Assembly: GCA_020720045.1 (NCBI GenBank)
Contig: DYPH01000004.1
Location: forward strand, 35,604 to 99,603
DNA: 64,000 nucleotides
Direction of reading: 5' to 3'
Origin: Sorangium cellulosum
GTDB taxonomy: Bacteria > Myxococcota_A > Polyangia > Polyangiales > Polyangiaceae
A model generated the notes under the pieces. That model saw only the letters and a program-made list of their open reading frames with translations, was not told where the DNA came from and made no database searches. Made by a program: the position numbers and the translations under genes. Within the stretch, counting starts at the first letter, position 1. Each line of letters starts with the position of its first letter. Below, piece after piece: positions 1-8,621 of the stretch.

Positions 1-20
1 TGTTTATTTTGACCACAAAC

Positions 21-52
21 GAGAAAACGGAGGACCGATGCCTCCGTTTCTC
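21..52 (-). terminator. Rho-independent-type terminator of the SH3b/CHAP lipoprotein gene
   Basis: A near-perfect inverted repeat (GAGAAAACGGAGG at 21-33 and CCTCCGTTTCTC at 41-52, one bulged A) lies 21 bp beyond the stop codon of the minus-strand gene at 74-868. The loop is 7 nt. Read on the minus strand it is followed by a T-containing but not pure-T stretch, so it is a good but not ideal intrinsic terminator. Confidence 0.65.
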
Positions 53-73
53 GCGCCACTCAACCGCGTATCC

Positions 74-868
74 TCAGAGCGTCGTCGGCATGAAGACGTA
101 GGGGCTGCCGCAGGTCTGCTTGATCGAACCGCAGTAGTCCGAGCAGGCGCGCTTGGACGAGTCGTCGACCGCGATCTCGATGTGGCCGTATTTGCTGTTG
201 TATCCGCACTGGCCGCGGCGCCAGCCGATGACGCTCCCCTTGGGGATGTCGTTCGCCGAGACGCCGACCCGCTTGAAGCCGACGCGGTTCTGGTAGCTCG
301 TGCTGCCGGCCATGTATTCGGAGATGTCGATCGCGTTGTTGCGGTACCAGCTCACGCCGTTCGGGACGACGCCGGAGCGCTCCACCGAGTTCGACACTTC
401 GAGGGCGCACCAGCCGCCTGACGAATAGCCGTCCCGACGAAGCGCCGTCCTCGCCAGCTGGGCGCCGCGCGAAGCGCTGTAACCACCTGGATTTCCAGAA
501 GATCCACCGGTGCTTCCGCCGGTGCTCCCGCCGGAGACCTTCGTGAGGTAGCTCGTGTGCGCCCAGCCGTCGTAGCCGGAGAAGCGAACCGCAACCCAAG
601 CGTTCCCGCCGCTGGCGGCGCGGACGGTAACGGTGGCCCCTTCGGGCATCACGCGGAGGACGCTGCCGTTCGTCGATGCGCTGTTGCGGAGGTTCAGCGG
701 GGAAGTCGTGCGGAGCGTGGTTCCGGCGGCGTAGGTCGGCCCCGTGGAGGCGAGTTCGTCGGCGTCCGACGTGACGATGTCCGAGGCGCTGTCTGACGGG
801 TTCGAGCAGCCGACGAGGGTGGTGAGGGTGGCGGTTGCGGCGAGGAGGAGGGCGGTGGCGAAGCGCAT
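74..868 (-). CDS. Lipoprotein with SH3b domain and CHAP/NlpC-like C-terminal domain
   Basis: 264 aa. Residues 1-21 form a lipoprotein signal peptide with lipobox LVGC (Cys21). Residues about 46-112 look like a bacterial SH3b cell-wall-binding domain (TSPLNLRNSAS, WVAVRFSGYDGWAHTSYL). A Gly/Ser/Thr linker follows, then a C-terminal domain that fits a CHAP/papain-like fold: a Cys in GGWCALEVSNSV and a His in KYGHIEIAV would be the catalytic pair. Four further Cys residues near the C-terminus may form disulfides. The likely role is a surface or periplasmic peptidoglycan hydrolase or amidase; the catalytic assignment is inference. It is last in a minus-strand series starting at nrdA, but a 75-bp gap separates it from the hydrolase upstream, so co-transcription is uncertain. 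Confidence 0.75.
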   Translation of the reverse strand: MRFATALLLAATATLTTLVGCSNPSDSASDIVTSDADELASTGPTYAAGTTLRTTSPLNLRNSASTNGSVLRVMPEGATVTVRAASGGNAWVAVRFSGYDGWAHTSYLTKVSGGSTGGSTGGSSGNPGGYSASRGAQLARTALRRDGYSSGGWCALEVSNSVERSGVVPNGVSWYRNNAIDISEYMAGSTSYQNRVGFKRVGVSANDIPKGSVIGWRRGQCGYNSKYGHIEIAVDDSSKRACSDYCGSIKQTCGSPYVFMPTTL

Positions 869-943
869 GTCTCCTTCGCTACACGGCCCGGTCCCTTGGA
901 TCGCGCGCGGCCCATCGTTGGTTCCTGCGCGCCCCGGATCGCG

Positions 944-1678
944 TCAGCCCCGGTTCATGATCGCGTCGGCGACGGCGTCGGGATGGGAGATTGGCAGGAG
1001 GTGGCCGGCTCCGGGGAGGACGGTGACCGTCGCGTTTCGCAGGCGCCCGAGAGCGCGCGCAACCGCCTTTGGTGGCTCCCGCGTCGTCGCGCCGACGACC
1101 ACGTGAATTGGCGCTTTGAAATCGAGCAAGTCGGCGGTCGCGCGGTCGTGATTACGGGTCGCTACGAGTTCCTGCCGCATGCGAGGAACAAGCGAAATTG
1201 CTGATTTTTTTGCCGAAGGCGTCATCGAGTTCCACGCGTTTGGCCCGCTCCACCGATGGATAAAGCCGGCGATCGCCGCTTCGTCGTTGGGCGCCCGGAG
1301 GACCGCTTCGTAGGTCTCGTTCATGTCGGCGAAGCCGGCCGGCTCGTCGTTCTCGAAGAGGAGTCGCGAAGCGACCGGGTCGAGCAACGTGACCATTGCG
1401 ACCTGTTTCGTGCTCCGAGCAACGTGCAGGGAAAAGAGGCCACCGAGCGAATGACCGACGATCTGGAAAGATTGATCGCCGAAGGCGGCACGCGCGCCAG
1501 CAAGGAGGTGATCGACCTCCGCCTGCAGCGAATATGCTGAATCCTGCACCGGCGTGCCGTCATAACCGAGACGATCAAATGCAGCAGTTTCAAGCCCTCG
1601 AGCAAGAAGGCGCCGATTCAATCCACGAAAAGTGATCGCTCCGAGCGCTGTGCCGTGGACGAGAAGGGCCGGGAGCAT
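944..1678 (-). CDS. Alpha/beta-fold hydrolase
   Basis: 244 aa, full length for a single-domain alpha/beta hydrolase. Landmarks in order: HGTALGA near residue 8 (oxyanion HG motif), nucleophile elbow GHSLGG near residue 95, and a catalytic His in GAGHLLPI near the C-terminus. An acidic member is probably the Asp in the VTLLDPV strand or a later loop. There is no signal peptide, so it should be cytoplasmic. The start lies 2 bp from the stop codon of the M15-like peptidase upstream, which indicates an operon. Substrate cannot be read from the sequence. Confidence 0.8.
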   Translation of the reverse strand: MLPALLVHGTALGAITFRGLNRRLLARGLETAAFDRLGYDGTPVQDSAYSLQAEVDHLLAGARAAFGDQSFQIVGHSLGGLFSLHVARSTKQVAMVTLLDPVASRLLFENDEPAGFADMNETYEAVLRAPNDEAAIAGFIHRWSGPNAWNSMTPSAKKSAISLVPRMRQELVATRNHDRATADLLDFKAPIHVVVGATTREPPKAVARALGRLRNATVTVLPGAGHLLPISHPDAVADAIMNRG

Positions 1679-1680
1679 TG

Positions 1681-2406
1681 TCAGAGTTTTTCGAGATTCA
1701 AATGAAAATGGGGCTCGGGACCGCTCCGCTCGTCGATCAGGCCGACGCCCGTTTCGGCAGCGACCGCCGCGCGGAACGCCGCCTCTTGGGTGCTGCTCAT
1801 GCCCCGCGAGCGGATGTCGACGGCGCCGCGCTGGAGGTGCCGCGAGATGAAGACGCCGCGGGCGACCTGCGCCTCAATGATCGCCGTCATCGCCTTTTCG
1901 ATCTTGGCGCGCGAGAGCTTCTCTTCGCGCCCCTCGTCGTAAGCTTTGCGGATCTCGGTGAGAGCGGCGCCGTTTTCGTAGACGGCTCCGCCATCGCCTT
2001 TGTGGTTGAATTTCCCGTACATAAGCTGCGCTTGGCGCAGGGGGGAGCGCGTTCCGCCGGTCGCCACGAGCTTCTGGTGCGTGGCCGTTTGGTACGCCTC
2101 CGCGATGTGCACGAGCGCCTCCGTGCGCGACTCGTTCAGCTTGAGTTCGCGCGCCCTCACGATGAGATACTTGCTCTTTACACGCTTCGCGCCATCGTCT
2201 TCGGCGTCCTTCTTCGCGTGCTTTTTGTCGGCTTTCTCGGCCTTGTCAGCCTTCTTCGCCGGCTTCTCCTCGTCCTCAGAACCTTCGGCCTTCTCGGCTT
2301 TTTCCGTCTTCGCGGCCGCTTTCGGCTTCGCGATGGCAGCCCCTTCCAGGCTCCATGCAAGGGAGATGGCGAACGGCAGGGCACGGAGGAGAGGGCGGAG
2401 CGTCAT
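1681..2406 (-). CDS. M15-like zinc DD-peptidase with Lys/Glu-rich linker
   Basis: 241 aa from an ATG at 2406; an upstream in-frame extension would overlap nrdB and lacks protein-like character. Residues 1-25 form a signal peptide. Residues about 27-80 are a highly charged Lys/Glu/Ala spacer. The C-terminal domain has the zinc signature of the M15/VanY peptidases: H190 and D197 in RHLQRGAVDIRSRG and a late EPHFHL (E231, H233/H235). A D-alanyl-D-alanine carboxypeptidase or peptidoglycan endopeptidase role in the periplasm is inferred. It follows nrdB by 46 bp on the same strand. Confidence 0.7.
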   Translation of the reverse strand: MTLRPLLRALPFAISLAWSLEGAAIAKPKAAAKTEKAEKAEGSEDEEKPAKKADKAEKADKKHAKKDAEDDGAKRVKSKYLIVRARELKLNESRTEALVHIAEAYQTATHQKLVATGGTRSPLRQAQLMYGKFNHKGDGGAVYENGAALTEIRKAYDEGREEKLSRAKIEKAMTAIIEAQVARGVFISRHLQRGAVDIRSRGMSSTQEAAFRAAVAAETGVGLIDERSGPEPHFHLNLEKL

Positions 2407-2452
2407 AGGGGCGTCCGCCAGTTGCCACGCCCCCTGCGCCGCGTCAAATCCT

Positions 2453-3514
2453 TCAGAAGGAGGCGTCGAGGACGACGTCGCCGGAAACACCGACCTGGTA
2501 GGCGGAGACGCGGCGCTCGAAGAAGTTGGCGAGCTCCTGGACGTCTTGGAGATCGAGGAAGGCAAACGGGTTTTTCGTTCCGAAATGCTTCGGCATTCCA
2601 AGAGCTTGCAGGCGCAAGTCGGCGACGTGGCCGAGGTAGTCGCGCATGTCGGCGAGGCCGAGCCCGATCACCCGCGACGAATCACCCGGCGTCGTCGCCC
2701 CGAGGAGATCCTCGGCAAATTGGAGTTCGCAGGCGACCGCCTCTTCGAGCATCGTTACGATTTCCGCCTGGAGCTCGGCGTCGAAGAGGTCCGGTTCTTC
2801 GCGGCGTACCGTCTCAACGACGGTGAACGCAAACGCCATGTGGGCGCTTTCGTCGCGAAACACCCAGTTTGTTCCGGCGGCGAGACCGTGGAAGAGGCCG
2901 CGGGACCGCAAGAAGTAGACGTAGGCGAAGGCGGCGAAGAAGAAGAGTCCCTCGACGCACGCCGCAAAACAAATGAGGTTCTTCAGGAACATGCGGCGGT
3001 GCTCGCGTGTCTCCAAACGCTCAATTCCTTCGATCTGCGCCATCCAGCGGAAGCAGAACTCGGCCTTCTGGCGGATCGACGGGATGTGCTCAATCGCGTC
3101 AAAGGCCGCCGCCCGCTGCTCGGGATCGGGGATGTAAGCGTCGAGCAGGGTAAGGTAAAACTGGACGTGGAGCGCCTCTTCATAGAGCTGGCGCGACAGG
3201 TACATCCGCGCCTCGGGGGCATTGATGTGCTTGTAAAGATGGAGAACAAGATTGTTCGAGACGATCGAGTCGCCGGTCGCGAAGAAGGCGACGAGGCGCT
3301 CGATTAGGTGGCGCGTCGCCGGGTCAGTCTTCGAGCGAAGATCCATGACGTCGGTCGAAAAGTCGATTTCATCGACGGTCCACGTATTCCGAATCGCCGC
3401 TTTGTAGCGATCGAAGAAATCCGGATAGGCCATCGGCCGAAGCGTGAGGCAGAGCCCCGGGTCGAGCAAATGAGCGGGCCGTGCGGAGCCCGATAGAAAC
3501 AGTTCTGCACTCAT
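2453..3514 (-). CDS. nrdB: Ribonucleoside-diphosphate reductase beta subunit (class I R2)
   Basis: 353 aa. The start at 3514 overlaps the nrdA stop (ATGA), fixing the start over a longer in-frame ATG. All radical and diiron positions of a class I R2 can be placed: D82 in ATGDSIVSNN, E113 and H116 in EEALHVQFY, E188 in CVEGLFFF, and E222/H225 in RDESAHM. Y120, four residues after H116, sits at the tyrosyl-radical position, so this looks like a Tyr-radical type rather than the Phe-substituted class Ic. The C-terminus ends in an acidic/aromatic DASF tail, as expected for docking to R1. It works with the upstream NrdA to make dNDPs. Confidence 0.95.
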   Translation of the reverse strand: MSAELFLSGSARPAHLLDPGLCLTLRPMAYPDFFDRYKAAIRNTWTVDEIDFSTDVMDLRSKTDPATRHLIERLVAFFATGDSIVSNNLVLHLYKHINAPEARMYLSRQLYEEALHVQFYLTLLDAYIPDPEQRAAAFDAIEHIPSIRQKAEFCFRWMAQIEGIERLETREHRRMFLKNLICFAACVEGLFFFAAFAYVYFLRSRGLFHGLAAGTNWVFRDESAHMAFAFTVVETVRREEPDLFDAELQAEIVTMLEEAVACELQFAEDLLGATTPGDSSRVIGLGLADMRDYLGHVADLRLQALGMPKHFGTKNPFAFLDLQDVQELANFFERRVSAYQVGVSGDVVLDASF

Positions 3515-5991
3515 TGACACGCCTCGCAGGATTCGGGGTTTTCGAGGGAGCACGCGATGACCTCGGCGCTCTTGAAGGTCTTCACTTCCGGCGTAGGGCT
3601 CTCGTGGACCGTCGTCTTCGCGATGCGTGTCGCCGGTCGCGAACGGAGGTAGTAGGTCGTCTTGAGCTTCTTCTTCCAGGCGTAGAAATACATGGAAGAG
3701 AGGGCGCCAATGTTCGGTGTCTCCATGAAGAGATTCAGCGACTGTGACTGATCAATGAAGGCGCCGCGATCGGCCGCCATGTCGATCAGCGACCGCATCG
3801 GGATCTCCCAGACGGTGCGGAAAACCTGACGCAAATCGGCAGGGATCTCCTCGATCGCCTGCACGGAGCCTTCCGCGAGCTTGATCTTGTTGCGCATGTC
3901 GTCGGTCCAGAGGCCACGCTCCTTCAATGCGCCAACCAGGTAACGATTGACCTGCAAGAAGTCCCCGGAGAGCGTCTCTCGTTTGAAGAGGTTCGAGAGC
4001 TGGGGCTCGATGCACTCATAGGCGCCGGCGATCGATGCGATCGTCGCCGTCGGGGCGATTGCCACGAGGAGTGAGTTGCGGAGCCCGGAGGTCTTGATGC
4101 GCTCGCGGAGGGCGTCCCAGCGGGCGGTATCCTTCGGCGTGATGCCCCAGGCGTCGAACTGGAGTTCGCCGCGTGCCGCACGCGTATCCTTGAAGGTTGC
4201 GTGAGGTCCGCGTGCCACGAAGGAGGGCTGGTCGGCAGTTTCTTCTGCTTCTTCAGCGAGTTCGCAGGACGCCGAGAGCGCGTGGAAGTAGATTTCCTCG
4301 GCCACGTGGGCGGACAGCGCGCGCGCCTCTGGGGCATCGAAGGCGTAGCCGAGCTGGAAGAACAGGTCCTGGAGCCCCATCACGCCGAGCCCGATCGGGC
4401 GCCACTTGAGGTTCGACTGCTTCGCCGTCGCGATCGGGTAGAGATTCCGATCAATCACGCGATCGAGCTGGCGAACGGCGATTCGGACGGTCCGGGCGAG
4501 CGTCTCATCATCGAAGGAGAGCGTCCTATCGGCCCCCTTCTTCAAATGGCGACCGAGCTGGATGGATCCGAGGTTGCAAACGGCAGTCTCGTCAGCATCG
4601 GTGACCTCAAGGATCTCCGTGCACAGATTCGACAAATGGACGACCCGCCCCGGGAGCGCCGTCTGGTTGCAGGCGCGGTTGGAGGCATCTTTGAAGGTGA
4701 TCCAGCCATTTCCGGTCTGCGCGAGGGTGCGCATCATCCGGGCATAGAGGTCACGCGCGCGCATCTTTTTGACGGCCTTCCCAGCTTTTTCTGCGGCGAC
4801 GTAGGCCGCTTCGAAGGCTTCGCCGTACAGATCGGGGAATTCGGGGACTGTCTTCGGGTCAAACAAGGACCATTCTTCGTCCGCTTCGACGCGGCGGAAG
4901 AACAGATCGCTGATCCAGTTGGCGAGATTGAGATTGTGGGTGCGTCGAGCGTCATCCCCGGTGTTCTCGCGAAGTTCGAGGAATTCCTCGATATCGGCGT
5001 GCCAGTTTTCCAGGTAGACGCAGCAGGCACCTTTGCGCTTACCGCCTTGATTGACGGCGGCGACGCTCGCGTCGAGGGTCTTCAGCCAGGGGACGATCCC
5101 GTTCGAATGACCGTTCGTGCTTACGATCAAAGAACCACGGGAACGGACGCGGTGGAAGGCGAGGCCGATACCGCCCGAGAACTTCGAAAGAAGCGCAACG
5201 TCGGTGTACTTCCGGTAAATATCTTCGAGCTTGTCTTCCGGCGAGTCGAGCAGGAAGCAGCTGGAGAGCTGCTCGTGCATCGTCCCCGAATTAAAGAGCG
5301 TCGGTGAGCTCGGCAGGTAGGCGAGTTCTGCAAAGAGTCCGAAGAGATCGGTCGCGTCCGCGAGGGCGCGTTCGGCGCGGACCGTGTTGGTCGGAGTCCC
5401 CAAGGAGAGCGCGCAGGCGATGCGGAGGAAGAAACGCGGCGCCGTCTCAAGGGGGATTCGCAGCGTCGGATGGCGCAGCAAATAGCGGTCGTACACGGTA
5501 CGAAGACCGAAATAATCAAAGGCGATAAAGCGCTCGCCACCGAGCGCATCGACGAGGAGCGTATTGAGCGCCTCCTCATGGCGACCGACGAACGCCACCA
5601 GATCCTTGCGAACCAGCCCCTGCTCGCAGGCAATGGTGAGCCCTTGGAGGAAGCTCGTCGCCCCTGTGCTGCGGACTTCGTCTTCCAGGGATGCGGTCAA
5701 CAGGGAGGCGGCGAAGCGCCCGTAGTTCGGCTCTTCGGCAACAAATGCGGCCGCTTCGTTGACGGCGAGCGTGTCAAAGGCGGCGAGGGGAGCCCCTGAG
5801 TAAAGGCCATCGAGGGTCTTCGCTGCGACGCGACCGACATCGACGTCGGGGACCGGACGGGCCGCAAAGCGCGCGCGTTGTGCGAGGCGCTCGGTCGCCT
5901 TCGCGACATCAAAAGAGGTCGACTCGCCGCTTCCGTCACGGAGGTCGAGGGCGTTCTTCGGGTCGCGGGAATTCCAGGTCGACAGGCTCAT
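3511..5991 (-). CDS. nrdA: Ribonucleoside-diphosphate reductase alpha subunit (class I R1)
   Basis: 826 aa from the ATG at 5991; a further upstream in-frame start at 6108 adds a non-conserved stretch and is not favoured. The N-terminal 90 residues look like a divergent ATP-cone (allosteric activity site). Class I landmarks follow: the first active-site Cys in LSSCFLLDS; the N-x-C-x-E radical site in NLCTEI; the partner Cys in AVCNLGSIQL; the paired tyrosines of the radical path in KTTYYLRS; and a C-terminal redox CEAC two residues from the end. It reduces ribonucleotides with NrdB, whose gene overlaps its 3' end. Tandem NrdR-box-like sites lie 139-186 bp upstream. Confidence 0.95.
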   Translation of the reverse strand: MSLSTWNSRDPKNALDLRDGSGESTSFDVAKATERLAQRARFAARPVPDVDVGRVAAKTLDGLYSGAPLAAFDTLAVNEAAAFVAEEPNYGRFAASLLTASLEDEVRSTGATSFLQGLTIACEQGLVRKDLVAFVGRHEEALNTLLVDALGGERFIAFDYFGLRTVYDRYLLRHPTLRIPLETAPRFFLRIACALSLGTPTNTVRAERALADATDLFGLFAELAYLPSSPTLFNSGTMHEQLSSCFLLDSPEDKLEDIYRKYTDVALLSKFSGGIGLAFHRVRSRGSLIVSTNGHSNGIVPWLKTLDASVAAVNQGGKRKGACCVYLENWHADIEEFLELRENTGDDARRTHNLNLANWISDLFFRRVEADEEWSLFDPKTVPEFPDLYGEAFEAAYVAAEKAGKAVKKMRARDLYARMMRTLAQTGNGWITFKDASNRACNQTALPGRVVHLSNLCTEILEVTDADETAVCNLGSIQLGRHLKKGADRTLSFDDETLARTVRIAVRQLDRVIDRNLYPIATAKQSNLKWRPIGLGVMGLQDLFFQLGYAFDAPEARALSAHVAEEIYFHALSASCELAEEAEETADQPSFVARGPHATFKDTRAARGELQFDAWGITPKDTARWDALRERIKTSGLRNSLLVAIAPTATIASIAGAYECIEPQLSNLFKRETLSGDFLQVNRYLVGALKERGLWTDDMRNKIKLAEGSVQAIEEIPADLRQVFRTVWEIPMRSLIDMAADRGAFIDQSQSLNLFMETPNIGALSSMYFYAWKKKLKTTYYLRSRPATRIAKTTVHESPTPEVKTFKSAEVIACSLENPESCEACQ

Positions 5992-6129
5992 CGGTGCTCT
6001 CGTGGCGAGGGGGTGCCGGAAGCACACCGCGCGCGCCGGCTGCCACGGAGCAGCGGGCCAGGAGCGGCAGCGAAGAACGAGCAGCGCGGCGTGGGCATCG
6101 CCGAACATTTGTTCCGTATCGACCGGTAC

Positions 6130-6145
6130 CCACTACCTATCGTGG
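6130..6145 (-). promoter_or_regulatory. NrdR-box-like site, proximal
   Basis: The 16-bp imperfect palindrome CCACTACCTATCGTGG fits the NrdR-box pattern (consensus near ACACTATATATAGTGT). It starts exactly 32 bp from the second box at 6162, and NrdR boxes are known to occur as pairs at about three helical turns. It lies 139 bp upstream of the nrdA start codon. Confidence 0.6.
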
Positions 6146-6161
6146 TGACGGCCCTTCGGCA

Positions 6162-6177
6162 ACACTACAGATTGATG
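6162..6177 (-). promoter_or_regulatory. NrdR-box-like site, distal
   Basis: ACACTACAGATTGATG matches the left half of the NrdR box exactly (ACACTA) and the right half weakly. Its 32-bp offset from the box at 6130 is what makes the pair convincing. Together they predict repression of nrdAB by the ATP/dATP-sensing regulator NrdR, which would be encoded elsewhere. Confidence 0.5.
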
Positions 6178-6422
6178 CAATGTCCAAGTATTCTCGCGAT
6201 TTCTCCGTGAATTCGTCGAGACCCGCGGGATCGCTCTGCCGGTTCCTGACGCAATTCGTCAGGGATTTCCGTGCGGATCGACGCTACGGACGTGCTTCTT
6301 GCAAATTTAAGTAGTTGCGGGATGCAGCCTTCGCGTGGCTGTCCGGTGATCCGCCGGAATTTGCGCCCTTCGCCGATCGCGCGCATTCGTCGTCGGCGGA
6401 CCGTTTGCTAGCGACGGCGCCG
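6178..6422. other. Intergenic region between nrdA and the divergent flavin reductase gene, with a 19-bp palindrome
   Basis: The 431-bp space between the two start codons contains the NrdR-like pair at its nrdA side and a perfect inverted repeat CCTGACGCAATTCGTCAGG at 6245-6263 (7-bp arms, 5-bp spacer). The repeat looks like an operator, as there is no T-run to make it a terminator. Reading frames here lack protein-like character. I could not place convincing -35/-10 elements for the flavin reductase gene. Confidence 0.5.
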
Positions 6423-7535
6423 ATGCCCCTTTTCGAACCGCTGGTCCTCCGCGAACTCACCCTCAAGAATCGGATCTTCGTCTCGCCGATGTGCCAGTAC
6501 GCGGCGAAGGACGGGCTCGCCGATGCGTGGCACCTCGTGCACCTCGGGAGTCGCGCCGTTGGGGGGGCCGCACTCGTCATGGTCGAGGCGACCGCCGTCG
6601 CGGAAGAGGGGCGGATTTCGCCCGGAGATCTCGGTTTGTGGAACGACACCCAGGCGCAAGCGCTCGCGCCCATTGCTGCGTTTGTCACGGCCCAGGGGGC
6701 GGCCCCTGCGATCCAGCTAGCCCACGCCGGCCGCAAAGGTTCGACGGCCCGCGGCTGGGACAAAAACCCGCTAGCGGCGAGCGAGGCATGGACGCCGGTC
6801 TCTCCAACCAGTGAGCCTTTCGCGTCCGATTATCCGACGCCCCGTGCCCTCTCAATCGCCGAAATTGAAGCGATACCTGCGCAATTTGCGGCGGCTGCCC
6901 ACCGTGCCCGTGCCGCCGGCTTCCAGGTCGTCGAGATCCACGCCGCCCACGGCTACCTGCTCCACCAGTTCCTTTCGCCGGCGGTCAACACGCGGACCGA
7001 CGACTACGGCGGATCCTTCGAAAATCGGACGCGCCTCCTCCGTGCCACGATCGCCGCGGTCCGTGCGGCTTGGCCGGCCCATCTCCCCGTATTCTTGCGT
7101 ATTTCTGCGACCGACTGGCTCGAGTTCGAAGAGCCCGCGCGCCCATCGTGGACGGTCGCTCAAAGTGTGCAAATTGCATATATCGCCAAGACGCTCGGCG
7201 TCGACTTCATCGATTGCTCGAGCGGCGGCGCGGTTCCCGGCGTGAAGATCCCCGTCGGGCCCGGCTACCAGGTTCCATTTGCTGCAAAAATTCGTGCCGA
7301 AGCAGGCATCGCGACGGGCGCCGTCGGCTTGATCACCGGGGCCGCTCAGGCCGATGCCATCGTCGCCACCGGTCAGGCCGATGCCGTCCTCCTCGCGCGC
7401 GAGCTCCTGCGCGACCCCTACTGGCCCCTCCGCGCCGCGGCGACGCTCGGGATCTCTGCCCCATGGCCGCGCCCCTACGAGCGTGCCGTTCCCGCCGGGC
7501 CCGGTGAGGCGCCAGATCGGAAAACGCGTCTATGA
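6423..7535 (+). CDS. NADH:flavin oxidoreductase, Old Yellow Enzyme family (YqjM-like)
   Basis: 370 aa from the ATG at 6423, where homology-like sequence begins (MPLFEPLVLRELTLKNRIF). The early MCQY places the YqjM-type active-site Cys and Tyr. Substrate-binding histidines lie in IHAAHGYLLHQFLSP, and QLAHAGRKG is a typical FMN-site segment. The protein is a TIM-barrel FMN ene-reductase reducing activated C=C bonds with NAD(P)H; its natural substrate is unknown. It has no signal peptide. Its stop overlaps the start of the broken MBL-fold gene downstream (ATGA), so the two were probably translated together. Confidence 0.9.
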   Translation: MPLFEPLVLRELTLKNRIFVSPMCQYAAKDGLADAWHLVHLGSRAVGGAALVMVEATAVAEEGRISPGDLGLWNDTQAQALAPIAAFVTAQGAAPAIQLAHAGRKGSTARGWDKNPLAASEAWTPVSPTSEPFASDYPTPRALSIAEIEAIPAQFAAAAHRARAAGFQVVEIHAAHGYLLHQFLSPAVNTRTDDYGGSFENRTRLLRATIAAVRAAWPAHLPVFLRISATDWLEFEEPARPSWTVAQSVQIAYIAKTLGVDFIDCSSGGAVPGVKIPVGPGYQVPFAAKIRAEAGIATGAVGLITGAAQADAIVATGQADAVLLARELLRDPYWPLRAAATLGISAPWPRPYERAVPAGPGEAPDRKTRL

Positions 7536-8589
7536 ATCTCGCTACCCAACTCCCTAAATTTGAAGGACTTCGTGGCGAACGCGTCGCCGCTTCCCCCCAG
7601 TTCGATCGCGAAGCAGGTCGCTTTCGGAACCGGGCGAGTCTCGCCGAGCCGCGCCCCTCGATGGGCACGATCCTCGAATTTTTTCGAGGGTCTGACGATC
7701 GGGAACCGACGACGCCGCTTCCTGTGGTCGACCCGCGCCCCGGCTGGTCGCGCCCCTGCGGCGGCGGCGTTCGCACGACGTGGCTCGGGCACAGCTCAGT
7801 CTTACTTGAGCTCGAAACCGCAAAAGGGAAACGCCTTCGAGTGCTTACCGATCCAGTATTTGGCGAGCGGGCCCCTTTGCCGGCCCACGTCGATTCCACG
7901 AGGTCCCCGTCGTCGCGGCCGCGATCCCGGTCGATGTCGTGCTCCTCTCCCACGATCATTACGATCACCTGTGCGCCGAGACGATCGCAAGCTTTGCCGC
8001 GCGAGAAATTCCAATTGTTACTTCGCTCGGCGTCGGCGCACGGCTTGAGGCGCTTGGAGTGCGACCGGGGAAGATTTTCGAACTTGATTGGGACGAAAGT
8101 GTGTCTCTATTTGGGGGTGAAATTCGTTTTCGGGCGCTCCCTTGCCAGCACTTTTCCGGTCGAAGCATCGGCAATCGCAACAAGACCTTGTGGTCCTCGT
8201 TCGTTGTAGAGACCACGAAACACAAAGTCTTTTTTAGTGGAGATACCGGCCTTTTCCCTGAGATGGAGGCGCTCGCGAAGTTCGGTCCCTTTGATCTCGT
8301 GATGCTCGAGGTTGGTGCCTTCCATCCGAGTTGGGGCACGATTCACCTCGGCCCTGAGAATGCCCTTGAAGCGCACAAGCTGCTCGGCGGTGGTCCACTC
8401 TTGCCCGTTCACTGGGCGACGTTCAATCTCGGATTACACCCCTGGCGCGAACCGGGTGAAGTCCTCTTCGGCCACTACGAATCGCAGGATCTCCCCCTTC
8501 TGTTCCCCAAGATCGGCGAACCCTTTGCGCCTCTCGACCTCCTGAATGGGCGCCAGAAGGCCTGGTGGCGTGATTCTGCGCTCCGCTAG
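7532..8589 (+). pseudogene. MBL-fold hydrolase (NAPE-PLD/UlaG-like), interrupted by a 1-nt frameshift
   Basis: The first part (from 7532) reads in one frame through GHSSVLLEL and DPVFGERA. Family-like sequence then continues one frame over as FAGPRRFHEVP, then LLSHDHYDHL with the HxHxDH metal motif, FSGDTGLF and PVHWATFNLGL, to 8589. The switch falls at the C4 run 7872-7875; adding one C restores an unbroken frame of about 352 codons, the normal family length. Without it, the first reading frame runs on to a stop at 8209 and the metal-binding half is lost. It may be a real loss-of-function mutation or a homopolymer sequencing error. Intact relatives act on phospholipids or phosphorylated lactones; the substrate here is unknown. 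Confidence 0.8.
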
Positions 8590-8621
8590 ATCGTTTGCGC
8601 GCGGCGTCCGTAAGAGCGCCC

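Noticed and set aside
2407..2601. Upstream N-terminal extension of the M15-like peptidase
   Set aside because: It overlaps nrdB and lacks signal-like sequence, whereas the ATG at 2406 begins a clear signal peptide.
5992..6108. Longer start for nrdA
   Set aside because: The extra residues are not family-like, and the ATG at 5991 matches the expected start before the ATP-cone region.
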